Positions 16,510 through 25,209 of a DNA stretch of 50,929 bases are shown piece by piece. The notes under the pieces are model-generated. The model saw only the letters and a list, made by a program, of their open reading frames with translations. It did no database searches and was not told where the DNA came from. Numbering within the stretch: the first letter of the stretch is position 1; the number at the start of each line of letters is the position of its first letter. Both the position numbers and the translations under genes were made by a program. This DNA comes from JBAXEO01 sp964541375 (GTDB taxonomy: Bacteria; Actinomycetota; Coriobacteriia; Anaerosomatales; JAAXUF01): positions 1-50,929 of the forward strand of contig CAZIPT010000005.1 in assembly GCA_964541375.1 (NCBI GenBank). The letters are read 5' to 3'.

Positions 16510-17910
16510 TTACTTCTTCGCGTCGAACGACCCGGCGAACACGAAGACCTTCTTCACGTTCTTGGGCGGCCACGGATGCGCGGGGTCCTTCACCACTTGG
16601 CTCTTCGAGACATCCGACACCTGAATCACGTAGAAGTCCCGCGTGCCGCCCTTGTCGTCGGTCCCCTGCACCACCCCGATGGCCTGGATCTGCGCGCCGC
16701 CCTTCAGGGCCGCCAGCTCGTTCGTACCGCCCAGCGTCGTCGCCATTCGGCGAAGCAGCAGACCGCCCTTGACGTTCTTGGGAACGGTGAGCTTCTTGGG
16801 GTACTCGGGCGGCGCCACGGGCACCGCGGCAGCAGCTGCAGCCGCGGTTGCCGCCGCTGAGGCCTCTGCAGCCTGCACCGCGCTCTCCGCTTCAGCCGCG
16901 CGAGTCGGGGCGGTCACCTTCGAGATCGCCATGCCGATCCCGAGCACCAGGAACGCGACGAGAATCCACGCCGACATGACCCACAGCAGGGTCCGCTCGC
17001 CTCGGGTCAGCCAGGCGTCGTCGGCGGCGGCAGCAACCGGCGCCGCGTAGAGGCCGGCAGCGGCCACCGCGACCGCGGGAGTCGGCTCGGGCTCCGGTGC
17101 TTGTGCGTACAGGGCCGAGTCGGCGCTCCAGATCGCAACCGTCATGCTCTCGCCCGAATCCGCCTTGGCGCCCGCCTCGGCGAGGACGGCGCTTGCGGCA
17201 TGCGCATCGCACTGCGCACAGGTCAGGCCTGGGATATCCGATCTGCTCAGCGCGCTCGATGCCCCTCGGCCGAGAAGCACGACCGCATCGGTCGGGCTCA
17301 GGCTGACGGAACCGATCCCCACCTCGACTCCCTGGTGCCCCAGCGCGGGCGCAGCCACCGGCAGCACGCTCGCCGCCACCTCGGCGGCGTCCTCCCCAAC
17401 CTCCTCGGCAGCAGGCGCGTCGTCTGGAAGTGGAGCGACCTCTGCCACCGCAACCGGAGGCTTGGGGCTGCTCACGACGAGCTCCCGCGCGTCGTCGCCG
17501 CGAAGCAGGTAGCCCTTGCAGTCGCCGATCCGTCCGAGCCACAACTTATCGGCCGAGACCAGCGCACCGCCGAATGTCGCGGCCATGTTCAAGGCACCCG
17601 GCTCGGCGGCCGCGGTCAGTATCGCGTTGTTGGCCTCGGCGACTATGGTCTTGAGGGTGAGGGCCGGGTCGAAGACCACGGTCTGGCCCGTCGCGGTCTT
17701 CATGAGCAACGACTCGAGATACGTGTCTGCGGCCTTCACGGCGAGTCGAGAAGCCGCTCCCCCGCTTTCGTCTTCCGCCGTCCCGTCGCTGACCATGATG
17801 AACGCCTTGAGCCCGCCGAGTTGCGTCTCAAAAACAGACAGGTCCTTGACTAGGAATGCTCCACCGCTGCTCTGGCCCTGACCTGGAAGGGAAACTCCCC
17901 CGAGTTCCAT
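16510..17910 (-). CDS. PP2C-like membrane protein with degenerate active site
   Basis: 466 aa. Residues 1-265 resemble a PPM/PP2C phosphatase: IMVSDGTAEDESGGAAS (D42, G43), then LWLGRIGDCKGYLL (127-136). The two later metal-binding motifs are lost: the usual LLCSDGL is LLGRGAS (212-218) and the usual DNITV is ESMTV (254-258). One transmembrane helix follows (308-330), then an Ala-rich stretch and an extracytoplasmic domain of about 95 residues. The ATG at 17910 has AAGGTGG upstream. It may be an inactive sensor that couples a cytoplasmic PP2C-fold to an outside domain; no Ser/Thr kinase is nearby. Confidence 0.7.
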   Translation of the reverse strand: MELGGVSLPGQGQSSGGAFLVKDLSVFETQLGGLKAFIMVSDGTAEDESGGAASRLAVKAADTYLESLLMKTATGQTVVFDPALTLKTIVAEANNAILTAAAEPGALNMAATFGGALVSADKLWLGRIGDCKGYLLRGDDARELVVSSPKPPVAVAEVAPLPDDAPAAEEVGEDAAEVAASVLPVAAPALGHQGVEVGIGSVSLSPTDAVVLLGRGASSALSRSDIPGLTCAQCDAHAASAVLAEAGAKADSGESMTVAIWSADSALYAQAPEPEPTPAVAVAAAGLYAAPVAAAADDAWLTRGERTLLWVMSAWILVAFLVLGIGMAISKVTAPTRAAEAESAVQAAEASAAATAAAAAAAVPVAPPEYPKKLTVPKNVKGGLLLRRMATTLGGTNELAALKGGAQIQAIGVVQGTDDKGGTRDFYVIQVSDVSKSQVVKDPAHPWPPKNVKKVFVFAGSFDAKK

Positions 17911-18057
17911 CTGCCACCTTCTGCCGTGATAGGAGGGGCGGTTCAACCACCTGAAACTCAGTATGCACAATGGCGGACGCCAAACCAGTCCGAAAACGCA
18001 AGATGATCACCCTCGGAAGCATTCAGGACTCGGCTGCAACGCCTTCGCGGGGGCGCC

Positions 18058-19422
18058 TCAGGCGAAGCTGAAGATCGCGGGAAACGCGATGACCACCACG
18101 GAGGCCCAGATCGCGTAGACCGGCAGGTAGCGCGTCTGCCATCGCTCGACGGCTTCGAAGCCGTTCCCCGCTCTCAAGAATCCCGCCTGCAGATACGCCG
18201 ACCACGTCAGGTTCACCAGCAGGATGAGGTTCAGTCCGAGTGCGGCGGCCTTGTTCGCGCTGAACCCGAACTCGGTCAGGCGGCCGGCGATGTTGATGAG
18301 CGCGAACACGTCCACGCCCAGGGCGGACACGACCAGCACGAGCTGGATCCAGTCGAAGGCCCCAGGCTGCAAGAGCGGGTCGCGCGCCGAGATCGCGTAG
18401 AGCACCAACGCCAGCACCACCACAAGAAGCACGTCGAAGAGGATGAGCACCTCGCGCTCGACGTTCATGATGCCCCGCGTCCAGATGACGCCCGCGAGGA
18501 GGGCGACGAGCATGATGGCGAACAGTGGCGTGAACACGCGCGCAAGCATCGGCGCCATTCCGCCGACAAGATCGCGCCGCGTCTCGGCGAGCCAGCCCGC
18601 AACGATGACCGCGCCCGCAGCGCCGCACGGAAGCACCCACTCCCCCAGGAACGCCGAGACGTCCAGACCGATCGCCTGGAAGACGCCCGCCGTTATCGCG
18701 ATGAGTACGCCGCCTCCCAGAGCTATCAGCGCGTAGTTGACCACCCACTCGCCGGTGAACCGTACGAACTCCATGCGCCGAACGTCCGAGCGCCATTCAC
18801 CACCGGCGTGTGCAACACCCACCGCGAACCAGAGAGCAATGGGCAGATGGATCGCGGTGAGCACTTCTGTGGACCCGCCCGGTGCGAACGGATAGGCGTT
18901 GGCGAACACCGCGCCCGCGACAAAGGCGAAGGACAGGACCGCGATGCCCTTGCGGTTCAACCCCCGCTTCCACGCGAAGTACGCGGCCAGAAACGGAAGG
19001 ACGAACAGGCTCAGGTTCCGCGCATAGAAGCTCATGTCGGTGCCGCCGAACTCAATGCCGAAGAGCATGGGAAGCTTGATCGCGACGGCTGCAGCGACCG
19101 CGCACGCCAGCATGACCACGGCCTCCGGCACGCCATCACGCGCGGCGCGCGGTACGTCGGGGGTCTCCGCCTGGGTGATCCACAGCCCATCGCAGTAGTC
19201 GCCGGCGAAGCCACGAGTGGCATCGTCGATCGCCGCAACGCGCCTGAGCGCTACAAGGAAGGCCTCCTCGGCATCCAGACCGGCCTCGACCAGTGTGTCC
19301 ATGTGGTCGCTTAGCCGGCGCTCGAGCTCGGCGATGTGCGTCTCGGTTGCGCCGTGTGCGAGGACGTAGGCACGCCAGCGGTCAATCCCCGATCGGGGCC
19401 ATCCCGATCCACCTGTGCTCAC
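18058..19422 (-). CDS. Multi-pass membrane protein with permease-prefix-type N-terminal domain
   Basis: 454 aa. The first 75 residues form a soluble helical domain (IAELERRLSDHMDTLVEAGLDAEEAFLVALRRV) like the 'permease prefix' found ahead of membrane proteins of the PadR/DUF1700 type. About eleven hydrophobic segments follow from residue 100 to the end, in a DUF4153-like arrangement. No transport or catalytic motif is visible. The start is GTG 19422. Function unknown; the prefix domain suggests regulation by, or binding to, a cytoplasmic partner. Confidence 0.75.
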   Translation of the reverse strand: MSTGGSGWPRSGIDRWRAYVLAHGATETHIAELERRLSDHMDTLVEAGLDAEEAFLVALRRVAAIDDATRGFAGDYCDGLWITQAETPDVPRAARDGVPEAVVMLACAVAAAVAIKLPMLFGIEFGGTDMSFYARNLSLFVLPFLAAYFAWKRGLNRKGIAVLSFAFVAGAVFANAYPFAPGGSTEVLTAIHLPIALWFAVGVAHAGGEWRSDVRRMEFVRFTGEWVVNYALIALGGGVLIAITAGVFQAIGLDVSAFLGEWVLPCGAAGAVIVAGWLAETRRDLVGGMAPMLARVFTPLFAIMLVALLAGVIWTRGIMNVEREVLILFDVLLVVVLALVLYAISARDPLLQPGAFDWIQLVLVVSALGVDVFALINIAGRLTEFGFSANKAAALGLNLILLVNLTWSAYLQAGFLRAGNGFEAVERWQTRYLPVYAIWASVVVIAFPAIFSFA

Positions 19423-19706
19423 GAATGCCGATCCTCCCCGCGGGACGCTTCAGGCCGAGTGTTCTGCCGCTGCATAGGATACAGCCCCGCCGGACGCTGC
19501 GGGGTCGAGCTGCGTGGGACACTCCCACTCGCGCCACTCCTGGGGTATGGTTTCCTAGTTCGCTCATTGCTCGGTGACGCCGAGATTGGAGCGCCCTCAC
19601 GTGGGTCTCATGAATACCCAATGTGTACCTTCTAGGGTCGATCCACCGGCGGCCGTCCTCCGGGCGGCGCAACCGGCGTGAGGTGAGCAGGGGGGTTTCT
19701 GGCGCG

Positions 19707-22046
19707 ATGAGGCGACCGTTCGCAAGACAACCTGAGACGGGCTCGATAGCGCTCGCGCTTGTGGCTGCGCTTGTGACGGCTGTAGTCGCGATGAGCTTCC
19801 CCCACTCAGCAGCCGCATCGACGCCGTCGCAGACAGGGTTTCCGCGCGTGGCGAACTGGTGGGGAGCCGGCACGCCTGCCGAGATGGCCCGCCGGGACTA
19901 CTTCGTCCCCACGGAGGCCGACCCTCTGCACCCCGACACCGCAAGAATCGCCACCCTCAGGGCTCTGAATCCCGCGATCATCCTGCTCGCAAGCTCGAGC
20001 GCAGCCGAGCTGGGCTACTCGGCGACCAACGACGCCGCCTACAACTCTGAACGTCTGGCCGCAATCCCAACCTCCTGGATCCTGACGCAGGTCGGCTCGA
20101 CGCTCCTGACAGACCTGACCGCATCGGCGACCTCGGTCCCGGTGGCCGACGCAAGCAAGTTCCGCGTGGATGACCTCGTCGTCATCGACAACGAGCGGTG
20201 CGTGGTGACGGCTGTCGGCAACACGCTCACCGTCAAGCGCGGCTTCGCCGGCTCCGGGGCAACGGCCCACACGAGCGGCACGCGCGTGGCGGCCGCAGTC
20301 TCGAGCTGGAAGAACTTCGTGACCCTCGACATGACCGCCGATTGCCCGGCCGGTCGTGCGAGCGGCGCGTTCGCCACGCCGGGAACCGGCACCGAGAAGG
20401 CACGCGACTGGCTAGCCCGCAGGACGGCGGGCATCTGCTCGGCCGCGAACTGGGACGGGGTCCTGATCGACGTTGCGGTCGCCGACTACGCCCTGTGCTT
20501 CAGGGGCAGCAACTCCTTTAGGACGATCGCCGATCGCGCCACACCGGGCAACGAGACCGACTACGTGCTGTTCGACCGCGCGTGGCAATCAGGTATCGAA
20601 GGGTACCTCTCGGCGGTCCGCGCGCACGTCGGAAACCACGCGCTCATCCTGATCAACGGTTCGCCTCCCGTGTTCGAGACCGTGAACGGCACCAACATCG
20701 AGGGGTTTCCCACCGCCACGACCACCTCCGCCGGCTGGCGTCGGAGAGTCCTGGGTCCGCTGCCGGGAGCGTTTGGCGCGTATCTGGATTGGAGCGCGTT
20801 GTCGCGACCTCCAAACCTGACGACGGTGATGACCTACGGCGACACCGCCGACTACCGGCTGATGCGCTTCGGCCTGTGCACCACGCTGCTGGGTAACGGC
20901 TATTTCGCCTACGAGGAGTCGACCCACGGCCACAGCTTCGCCGGCCGCTGGTACGACGAGTACGACAACGCCGGCACACGCAAGGGCTACCTCGGTTTCC
21001 CGACCGGCGCGCCTCGCTCGGCCGTCCCGCCTCTCTCAACGCCGGACCTCCTGGGCGGTGCGGGTGCGTTCTCGAACGCAAACGCCTTCGGCGCCTGGAG
21101 GCTCTACTGGCGCGACGGCCACTTCGCCGCCGCTGCGCTGGATGACGGCTCCGCGAAGATCCGGGTGACTCAGTCCGCCGGTGCCCTCAGCGGCACGCAG
21201 TTCCTCCGCTACGGCGTCCCCGTCTCGGCAGGCACCGCCTACACGATCAGCCTCCGGGCCCGCTCGGACGTGCCCAAGACGATCCAGGCCGAGGTCGCAC
21301 AGGCGACCGCTCCGTACGCGACCTATATGGGGACCGGCCCGATTCCCGTCACCACCGAGTGGCGCACCATCGAGATCCCCATGACCTGCTCGGGAACGGA
21401 TCCCGCAGCGCAGCTCAGTATCGCCCTGGGGGATTCGGTCGGCAGCGTCTGGTTGGACGACATCAAGCTGCGGGCAGGCAATCGCGACGTCTACCGCCGA
21501 GACTTCGAGGGCGGAGTCGCGCTTGTCAACGCGACCGACGCGGCGGCGACCGTGGATCTGGAAGGCAGCTACCGCAAGATCAAGGGCACGCAGGATCCGC
21601 GCGTCAACGACGGCTCCTTCGTCACCGCCGTCACGCTGCCCCCCAAGGACGGTATCGTGCTGCTTAGCACCACGTCGGGGGCGCCCGTCGTCGCCAAGAC
21701 GCCCAGTTTGTCGCCCTCGCGTCCCCGGCACGGCAGATACGCGGCCTTCACCTCTTACCTCACCCCCGCCGGCGCGGGCGCCGTCTCGGCCAGGGTCTAC
21801 CTCTACCAGCGCAAGACCAAGACCGTCACGCGACGCATCAAAGGCAGGAACCGCCGAGTCAGGGTGAAGTACTGGAAGCCGCGAGGAAGCGTTGCGATGT
21901 CGAAGGCGACATCCGGCTCGAGCGTGAAGTTGACAGCCAAGAGCAGGCTCCCGTACTCGGGGACGTGGAAGGCGGTCGTGGAGTGCACGGGCGCCTCGCG
22001 CTACGGGGGCCGCACGTCACGCGCGCGGACATTCACCGTAAGGTAG
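19707..22046 (+). CDS. Large secreted protein, glycoside-hydrolase-like (GHL15-type)
   Basis: 779 aa from ATG 19707 (frame open from 19623). A basic start and hydrophobic stretch (SIALALVAALVTAVVAM) form a signal peptide. Residues about 50-440 look like a (beta/alpha)8 putative glycoside hydrolase: FPRVANWWGAG, LDMTADCPAG, WDGVLIDVAVADY, LILINGSPP, EGFP and TTVMTYGD; candidate acids are in the LIDV and EGF strands. A carbohydrate-binding-like domain (about 480-630) and a C-terminal Ig-like module ending FTVR follow. The start is uncertain because AGGGGGG lies 12 bases upstream. Likely degrades or modifies an exopolysaccharide. Confidence 0.75.
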   Translation: MRRPFARQPETGSIALALVAALVTAVVAMSFPHSAAASTPSQTGFPRVANWWGAGTPAEMARRDYFVPTEADPLHPDTARIATLRALNPAIILLASSSAAELGYSATNDAAYNSERLAAIPTSWILTQVGSTLLTDLTASATSVPVADASKFRVDDLVVIDNERCVVTAVGNTLTVKRGFAGSGATAHTSGTRVAAAVSSWKNFVTLDMTADCPAGRASGAFATPGTGTEKARDWLARRTAGICSAANWDGVLIDVAVADYALCFRGSNSFRTIADRATPGNETDYVLFDRAWQSGIEGYLSAVRAHVGNHALILINGSPPVFETVNGTNIEGFPTATTTSAGWRRRVLGPLPGAFGAYLDWSALSRPPNLTTVMTYGDTADYRLMRFGLCTTLLGNGYFAYEESTHGHSFAGRWYDEYDNAGTRKGYLGFPTGAPRSAVPPLSTPDLLGGAGAFSNANAFGAWRLYWRDGHFAAAALDDGSAKIRVTQSAGALSGTQFLRYGVPVSAGTAYTISLRARSDVPKTIQAEVAQATAPYATYMGTGPIPVTTEWRTIEIPMTCSGTDPAAQLSIALGDSVGSVWLDDIKLRAGNRDVYRRDFEGGVALVNATDAAATVDLEGSYRKIKGTQDPRVNDGSFVTAVTLPPKDGIVLLSTTSGAPVVAKTPSLSPSRPRHGRYAAFTSYLTPAGAGAVSARVYLYQRKTKTVTRRIKGRNRRVRVKYWKPRGSVAMSKATSGSSVKLTAKSRLPYSGTWKAVVECTGASRYGGRTSRARTFTVR

Positions 22047-22130
22047 GCTCACCGCCGAGACGATCCCGCGCCGACAAGCCCGGCACGGCGCGTCTGGTCG
22101 CACGATTCGGGCGTGTCCCGGCGCGTGTCC

Positions 22131-22559
22131 CTAGTGGTGCTTCGAGGATGGTCCCCGATTGAGCATCGCACCCAGGATCGCCGCTTGGATGGGGTCTTCT
22201 GTCACTACCTCGAGCTCGCCGGACTCGGGTCCTTCGTGCCCCCACGCGAAGACGACGACGGCATCCACGCCGTACTCGTCGGCGATGTACTCCGAGAGGT
22301 TGTCGAGTTCGGTATCGAGCCGGCAGCCGGCGTCGTCCTCCCCCTGCACGCTGACCGCGACCGGAAGGTCGCTGGCCGCGCGAGCGCGGGTGTACACGTC
22401 GATACAGAGGGCCGTGAGATCCGGGCCTCCCAGTTGGTAGTCCACCCCGACGATCGCCAGATGTGTCGCACCGTCGACGGTTTCCTCGTCGACCGACACA
22501 ACGAGATGTGGGTGCTCGGCGACGAGCGCCTTCTGCACCGCTGCAGTCAGTTCCGACAT
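22131..22559 (-). CDS. Conserved hypothetical protein, 142 aa
   Basis: Small acidic cytoplasmic protein with no signal peptide or membrane segment. Alternating beta/helix pattern (HLVVSVDEETVDGATHLAIVGVDYQLG ... VDAVVVFAWGHEG). The Met at 22559 is chosen because GGGGGAGCG precedes it; the frame is open a further 84 bases upstream. Convergent with the large exoprotein gene and divergent from the DUF2089 operon. No family recognised. Confidence 0.65.
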   Translation of the reverse strand: MSELTAAVQKALVAEHPHLVVSVDEETVDGATHLAIVGVDYQLGGPDLTALCIDVYTRARAASDLPVAVSVQGEDDAGCRLDTELDNLSEYIADEYGVDAVVVFAWGHEGPESGELEVVTEDPIQAAILGAMLNRGPSSKHH

Positions 22560-22721
22560 CGCTCCCCCAACTTGGCCGGACGGCAACTCTGAAGCGACCT
22601 TAGTGGATTTTCGGCGAGGCCGCCATCCAGAAACAGAGCGCAACCCTTGGTACGCAACGCGTGTCTAAACGGGCGGTTGCCGATATGAATAGCGAAAATA
22701 TTGATTTTCTTTAGTTGTGAC

Positions 22722-22750
22722 TTGATTTTTTCAAGCGAAGTGGGTATACA
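22722..22750 (+). promoter_or_regulatory. Near-consensus sigma-70 promoter of the DUF2089 operon
   Basis: TTGATT (22722-22727), a 17-base spacer and TATACA (22745-22750), set in an AT-rich tract unusual for this window. A start site near 22757 would give a leader of about 28 bases that contains GAGGAG. Confidence 0.8.
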
Positions 22751-22784
22751 TGGTTCGTCAAGTGAATTGATAGAGGAGTTCCGC

Positions 22785-23147
22785 ATGATCAACGACTGGC
22801 ACGAGCTGACCGACCTGACCGGCGATCGCCGCTTCCTCGTGACCGAGGTACGGCTTGAGACCGGCATCTCCATCCAGGGCGAGTTCGACCTGCCGCCACT
22901 GGCGCGTCTGCGCTACGAGGATCAGGTGTTCGTCAGCGAGTTCGTCCGCAACCATGGCTCGATCAAGGACATGGAGAAGGCGTTTGGCGTCAGCTATCCC
23001 ACGATCAAGAACCGCCTCAACCGGATCGTCGGCCAGCTGCAACTGGTGGAGGTCGACTCCTCCCCTGCGTCGGACGACGACGCACTCGATCTTCTCGAGC
23101 GCGGCGAGATCACGGCGGACGAGGCGGCCGAGAGGCTCCGGCGATGA
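22785..23147 (+). CDS. DUF2089 family HTH protein
   Basis: 120-aa DUF2089-like regulator. Residues 1-55 form a region typical of the family (LVTEVRLETGISIQGEFDLPPLARL). A helix-turn-helix resembling sigma region 4 follows (EFVRNHGSIKDMEKAFGVSYPTIKNRLNRIV, about 60-90), then a short C-terminal SHOCT/YvlB_N-like helix pair (DALDLLERGEITADEAAERLRR). The zinc-ribbon seen at the N-terminus of longer DUF2089 proteins is absent. The ATG has GAGGAG upstream. It overlaps the next gene by four bases (ATGA) and probably regulates its own operon. Confidence 0.85.
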   Translation: MINDWHELTDLTGDRRFLVTEVRLETGISIQGEFDLPPLARLRYEDQVFVSEFVRNHGSIKDMEKAFGVSYPTIKNRLNRIVGQLQLVEVDSSPASDDDALDLLERGEITADEAAERLRR

Positions 23148-23428
23148 ACATCCCTCCGGCGATTCTCGACCTCCGTGTGGCGCCACCGGACAAGCGCCCC
23201 ATCCACCTGTGGCTGCCTCTCTTCCTGTTCTGGCCTCTGCTGCTGGTGCTGGGCGTGCTGTCGCTCGTGTTCACCATTCTTGCCGACGTCGTGCTGCTGC
23301 TCCTGGGCCGGCGCTACCACCACTACACCGTCCTGCTGGTCCACCTGTTCGGGCTGCTGGGCGATACACGCGGGATGGTCATCCGCATCAATGACGGAAA
23401 GACGGCCGTCGACATGACGGTTCAATGA
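23144..23428 (+). CDS. Small membrane protein of the DUF2089 operon
   Basis: 94 aa with one long or two short hydrophobic helices in the middle (LWLPLFLFWPLLLVLGVLSLVFTILADVVLLLLG, residues about 23-56), a short cytoplasmic or external tail and a C-terminal beta segment (MVIRINDGKTAVDMTVQ). Translationally coupled to the DUF2089 gene by an ATGA overlap and followed 15 bases later by the SHOCT-like gene. Proteins of this layout accompany YvlB/LiaI-type envelope-stress operons; the role is not established. Confidence 0.8.
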   Translation: MNIPPAILDLRVAPPDKRPIHLWLPLFLFWPLLLVLGVLSLVFTILADVVLLLLGRRYHHYTVLLVHLFGLLGDTRGMVIRINDGKTAVDMTVQ

Positions 23429-23443
23429 GAAGGGGTGTCACCG

Positions 23444-23890
23444 ATGAGTGAAGAGCGCAGCAGGATCCTGAACATGCTCGCCCAGGGCAAGATCAACGCC
23501 GAGGAGGCCGAACGGCTGCTCGACGCCCTCGATGCGCGCCCAAAGACCGGCGCGAGTGCCGCGTCCGAGGGACCGGCCATCAAGGGTGACCCGGGCCCGC
23601 TGATCGACGCGCTGCCCAAGTTCCTGTTCGTCAAGGTCAATGCCGAGAACGGCGACAACGTCGACGTGAAGATCCCGGTCGCTCTGGTGCGCTCGGGACT
23701 CAAGCTCACGTCGCTGATCCCTCCGCAGGCGATGGACCAGATCAACGACTCCATGTCCGAGCACGGCATGTCGATCGACTTCTCCAACCTCAAGCCCGAG
23801 GACATCGACGAGCTGGTCGCGGCGCTGCGTGAGATGGAGATCAGCGTCGACTCCGCCAACGGCGACAAGGTCAGGGTGTACACCGCGTAG
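23444..23890 (+). CDS. SHOCT-like / YvlB_N domain protein
   Basis: 148 aa. The N-terminal helix pair ILNMLAQGKINAEEAERLLDAL (8-29) is the SHOCT-like YvlB_N domain that usually precedes a DUF4097 adhesin-like beta region. Here it is followed by a shorter beta/helix domain (FLFVKVNAENGDNVDVKIPVALVRSGL ...). ATG 23444 has AAGGGG seven bases upstream; the frame opens at GTG 23435. Third gene of the DUF2089 operon, likely working with the membrane protein in envelope sensing. Confidence 0.82.
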   Translation: MSEERSRILNMLAQGKINAEEAERLLDALDARPKTGASAASEGPAIKGDPGPLIDALPKFLFVKVNAENGDNVDVKIPVALVRSGLKLTSLIPPQAMDQINDSMSEHGMSIDFSNLKPEDIDELVAALREMEISVDSANGDKVRVYTA

Positions 23891-23948
23891 GCGGCGCCTC
23901 GGCCCGCCCTAAAGGCCGGTCACGCGAATGCCGACAATCTCGCATGAG

Positions 23949-23997
23949 GCCCCATCGCGGCCACCCTCTGCTAAGCGTCAGCTGCGATGGGGCTTCC
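23949..23997 (+). terminator. Hairpin at the end of the DUF2089 operon (dispersed element, copy A)
   Basis: Arms GCCCCATCGC (23949-23958) and GCGATGGGGC (23984-23993) pair perfectly, then TTCCT. The 5' arm and the start of the loop (23949-23971) are 20/23 identical to copy B at 47552-47574, including unpaired positions. It lies between convergent genes. Confidence 0.6.
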
Positions 23998-24209
23998 TAC
24001 TGCTCCGAGTCGTGCACACCTTGTTCGCACTCTGGCTGGCGCGATCCCGGATGGTTCTTGCCCTGCCGCTGGCGCTCGGGATGCGCGGCCTCCTCGGCCT
24101 TCCGCTTGATGGCGAGTTGCACCATCCGGGCTTCGTCCTCCGGAGTCACGCCCATCACCTCGCGAAGGAAGCGGGCGGTCTCATCTGCGTTCTGGGGTCC
24201 GTGCGTCAT
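23997..24209 (-). CDS. Small hydrophilic protein, 70 aa
   Basis: The Met at 24209 is preceded by GGGGGAAGGAAG, a strong ribosome binding site, although the frame runs further upstream. The sequence is helical and charged (DETARFLREVMGVTPEDEARMVQLAIKRKAEEA) with a polar tail. Downstream of the VWA protein gene in the same direction, with a gap of 77 bases. No family recognised; real on grounds of ribosome binding site and composition. Confidence 0.5.
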   Translation of the reverse strand: MTHGPQNADETARFLREVMGVTPEDEARMVQLAIKRKAEEAAHPERQRQGKNHPGSRQPECEQGVHDSEQ

Positions 24210-24286
24210 CGCTCGCTTCCTTCCCCCTGGGAACAGGTGGTTCGTTCCAAGAACTCGATCGTCGCGAACGTGCACCCTGTCGCGTC

Positions 24287-25033
24287 CTACGCGCCCTTGG
24301 CCTGCGGCTCGTCTTCGCCGAGATGACGCTTGCGCTGCTCGGGGCTCATCTGCTTCCAGGCCTCGGGGGCGATCGCGCCCAGTGATTCGGCCTCAGCCGA
24401 GAACCAGTCCTCGCGCTGCCTCATGCCGTGGCGCCGGTGCGCGCTCACGTTGTGCGATGCCCGAGTCATCGCCACTCGCGAGCCTTCGGGACTGGCGGCA
24501 TAGTCGACCGAGCGGCCGGCGCGCATCCCCATCCGCTGGCTCGCGTGGTAGCTGTCCTGGTTTGCGCCCAAGTAGATGAACTCGTACTCCGCCAGATTCT
24601 GGCGGTCCTGGATCATCTGGAAGATGCGCTCGCGGGTGAACTCGCGGCTCGCGTTCTCCTCGCCGTCGGTCATGATCACGAACAGCACCTGATCGGGCCT
24701 GTTGGCGGCCACGAAGTCGTCGGTGATCCGCATCGTGTAGCCGATCGCGTCGTAGAGTGCCGTCATGCCGCCTGGCGCGTACGACGCGTGGTCCAGGTCC
24801 AGCACCTCGCGGATCGGGACCGCATTGCAGACGGTGGTGAACTCCGTGTCGAAGAGCGTGAGCGTGAAGAACGCCTCGCCCTCCTCGGCGGCCTGCGTGT
24901 TCTTGAACTCGTTGAAACCGGAGATCGTCGCGTCGCGCATCGACTCCATGGAGCCCGACTTGTCGAGCACGAAGTTGATGAGAATGCTGCGACCCTCGCC
25001 CTCGGCTTTCGCCTTCTTGCCTTTCTTGGCCAT
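24287..25033 (-). CDS. Von Willebrand factor A domain protein
   Basis: 248-aa cytoplasmic VWA protein. The metal-ion-dependent adhesion site is complete: DKSGS (24-28), the Thr in GGMTALYD and Asp in VIMTDGEEN. Residues 1-15 are Lys-rich. The C-terminal 60 residues are charged and likely disordered (APEAWKQMSPEQRKRHLGEDE). The ATG at 25033 follows AAAGGGG; the open frame extends to 25162, into the promoter. Expressed from the promoter at 25133-25162, divergent from the XRE regulator with which it shares palindromic sites. The partner protein is unknown. Confidence 0.9.
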   Translation of the reverse strand: MAKKGKKAKAEGEGRSILINFVLDKSGSMESMRDATISGFNEFKNTQAAEEGEAFFTLTLFDTEFTTVCNAVPIREVLDLDHASYAPGGMTALYDAIGYTMRITDDFVAANRPDQVLFVIMTDGEENASREFTRERIFQMIQDRQNLAEYEFIYLGANQDSYHASQRMGMRAGRSVDYAASPEGSRVAMTRASHNVSAHRRHGMRQREDWFSAEAESLGAIAPEAWKQMSPEQRKRHLGEDEPQAKGA

Positions 25034-25132
25034 GGGAAACCCCTTTCTGTCGACCTCGCCATCATGGCAAGGGGGTCTGACATCGAAGCTCGCCCGCGGC
25101 CGTCGTGCGTCGTCTCCGCCATCCCGATCAGT

Positions 25133-25162
25133 ACTATACCGTCTTGTATACTTTACTGTCAA
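25133..25162 (-). promoter_or_regulatory. Promoter of the VWA gene
   Basis: On the minus strand: a perfect TTGACA (25162-25157), an 18-base spacer and TATAGT (25138-25133). Start site expected near 25126; the leader is about 90 bases. Confidence 0.75.
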
Positions 25163-25185
25163 GTCAAACTACGAAGTGGTATAGT
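25133..25185. promoter_or_regulatory. Symmetrical operator in the VWA/XRE divergent region
   Basis: Inverted repeats ACTATACC (25133-25140) and GGTATAGT (25178-25185), with centres 45 bases apart. Each overlaps a TATAGT -10 box, one facing each way. A third half-site GTATA (25146-25150) forms a closer inverted pair with TATAC (25135-25139), six bases apart. Likely bound by the adjacent XRE regulator to control both directions. Confidence 0.6.
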
Positions 25186-25209
25186 TCGCAGGTGAAAGGG
25201 GTGTCTACG

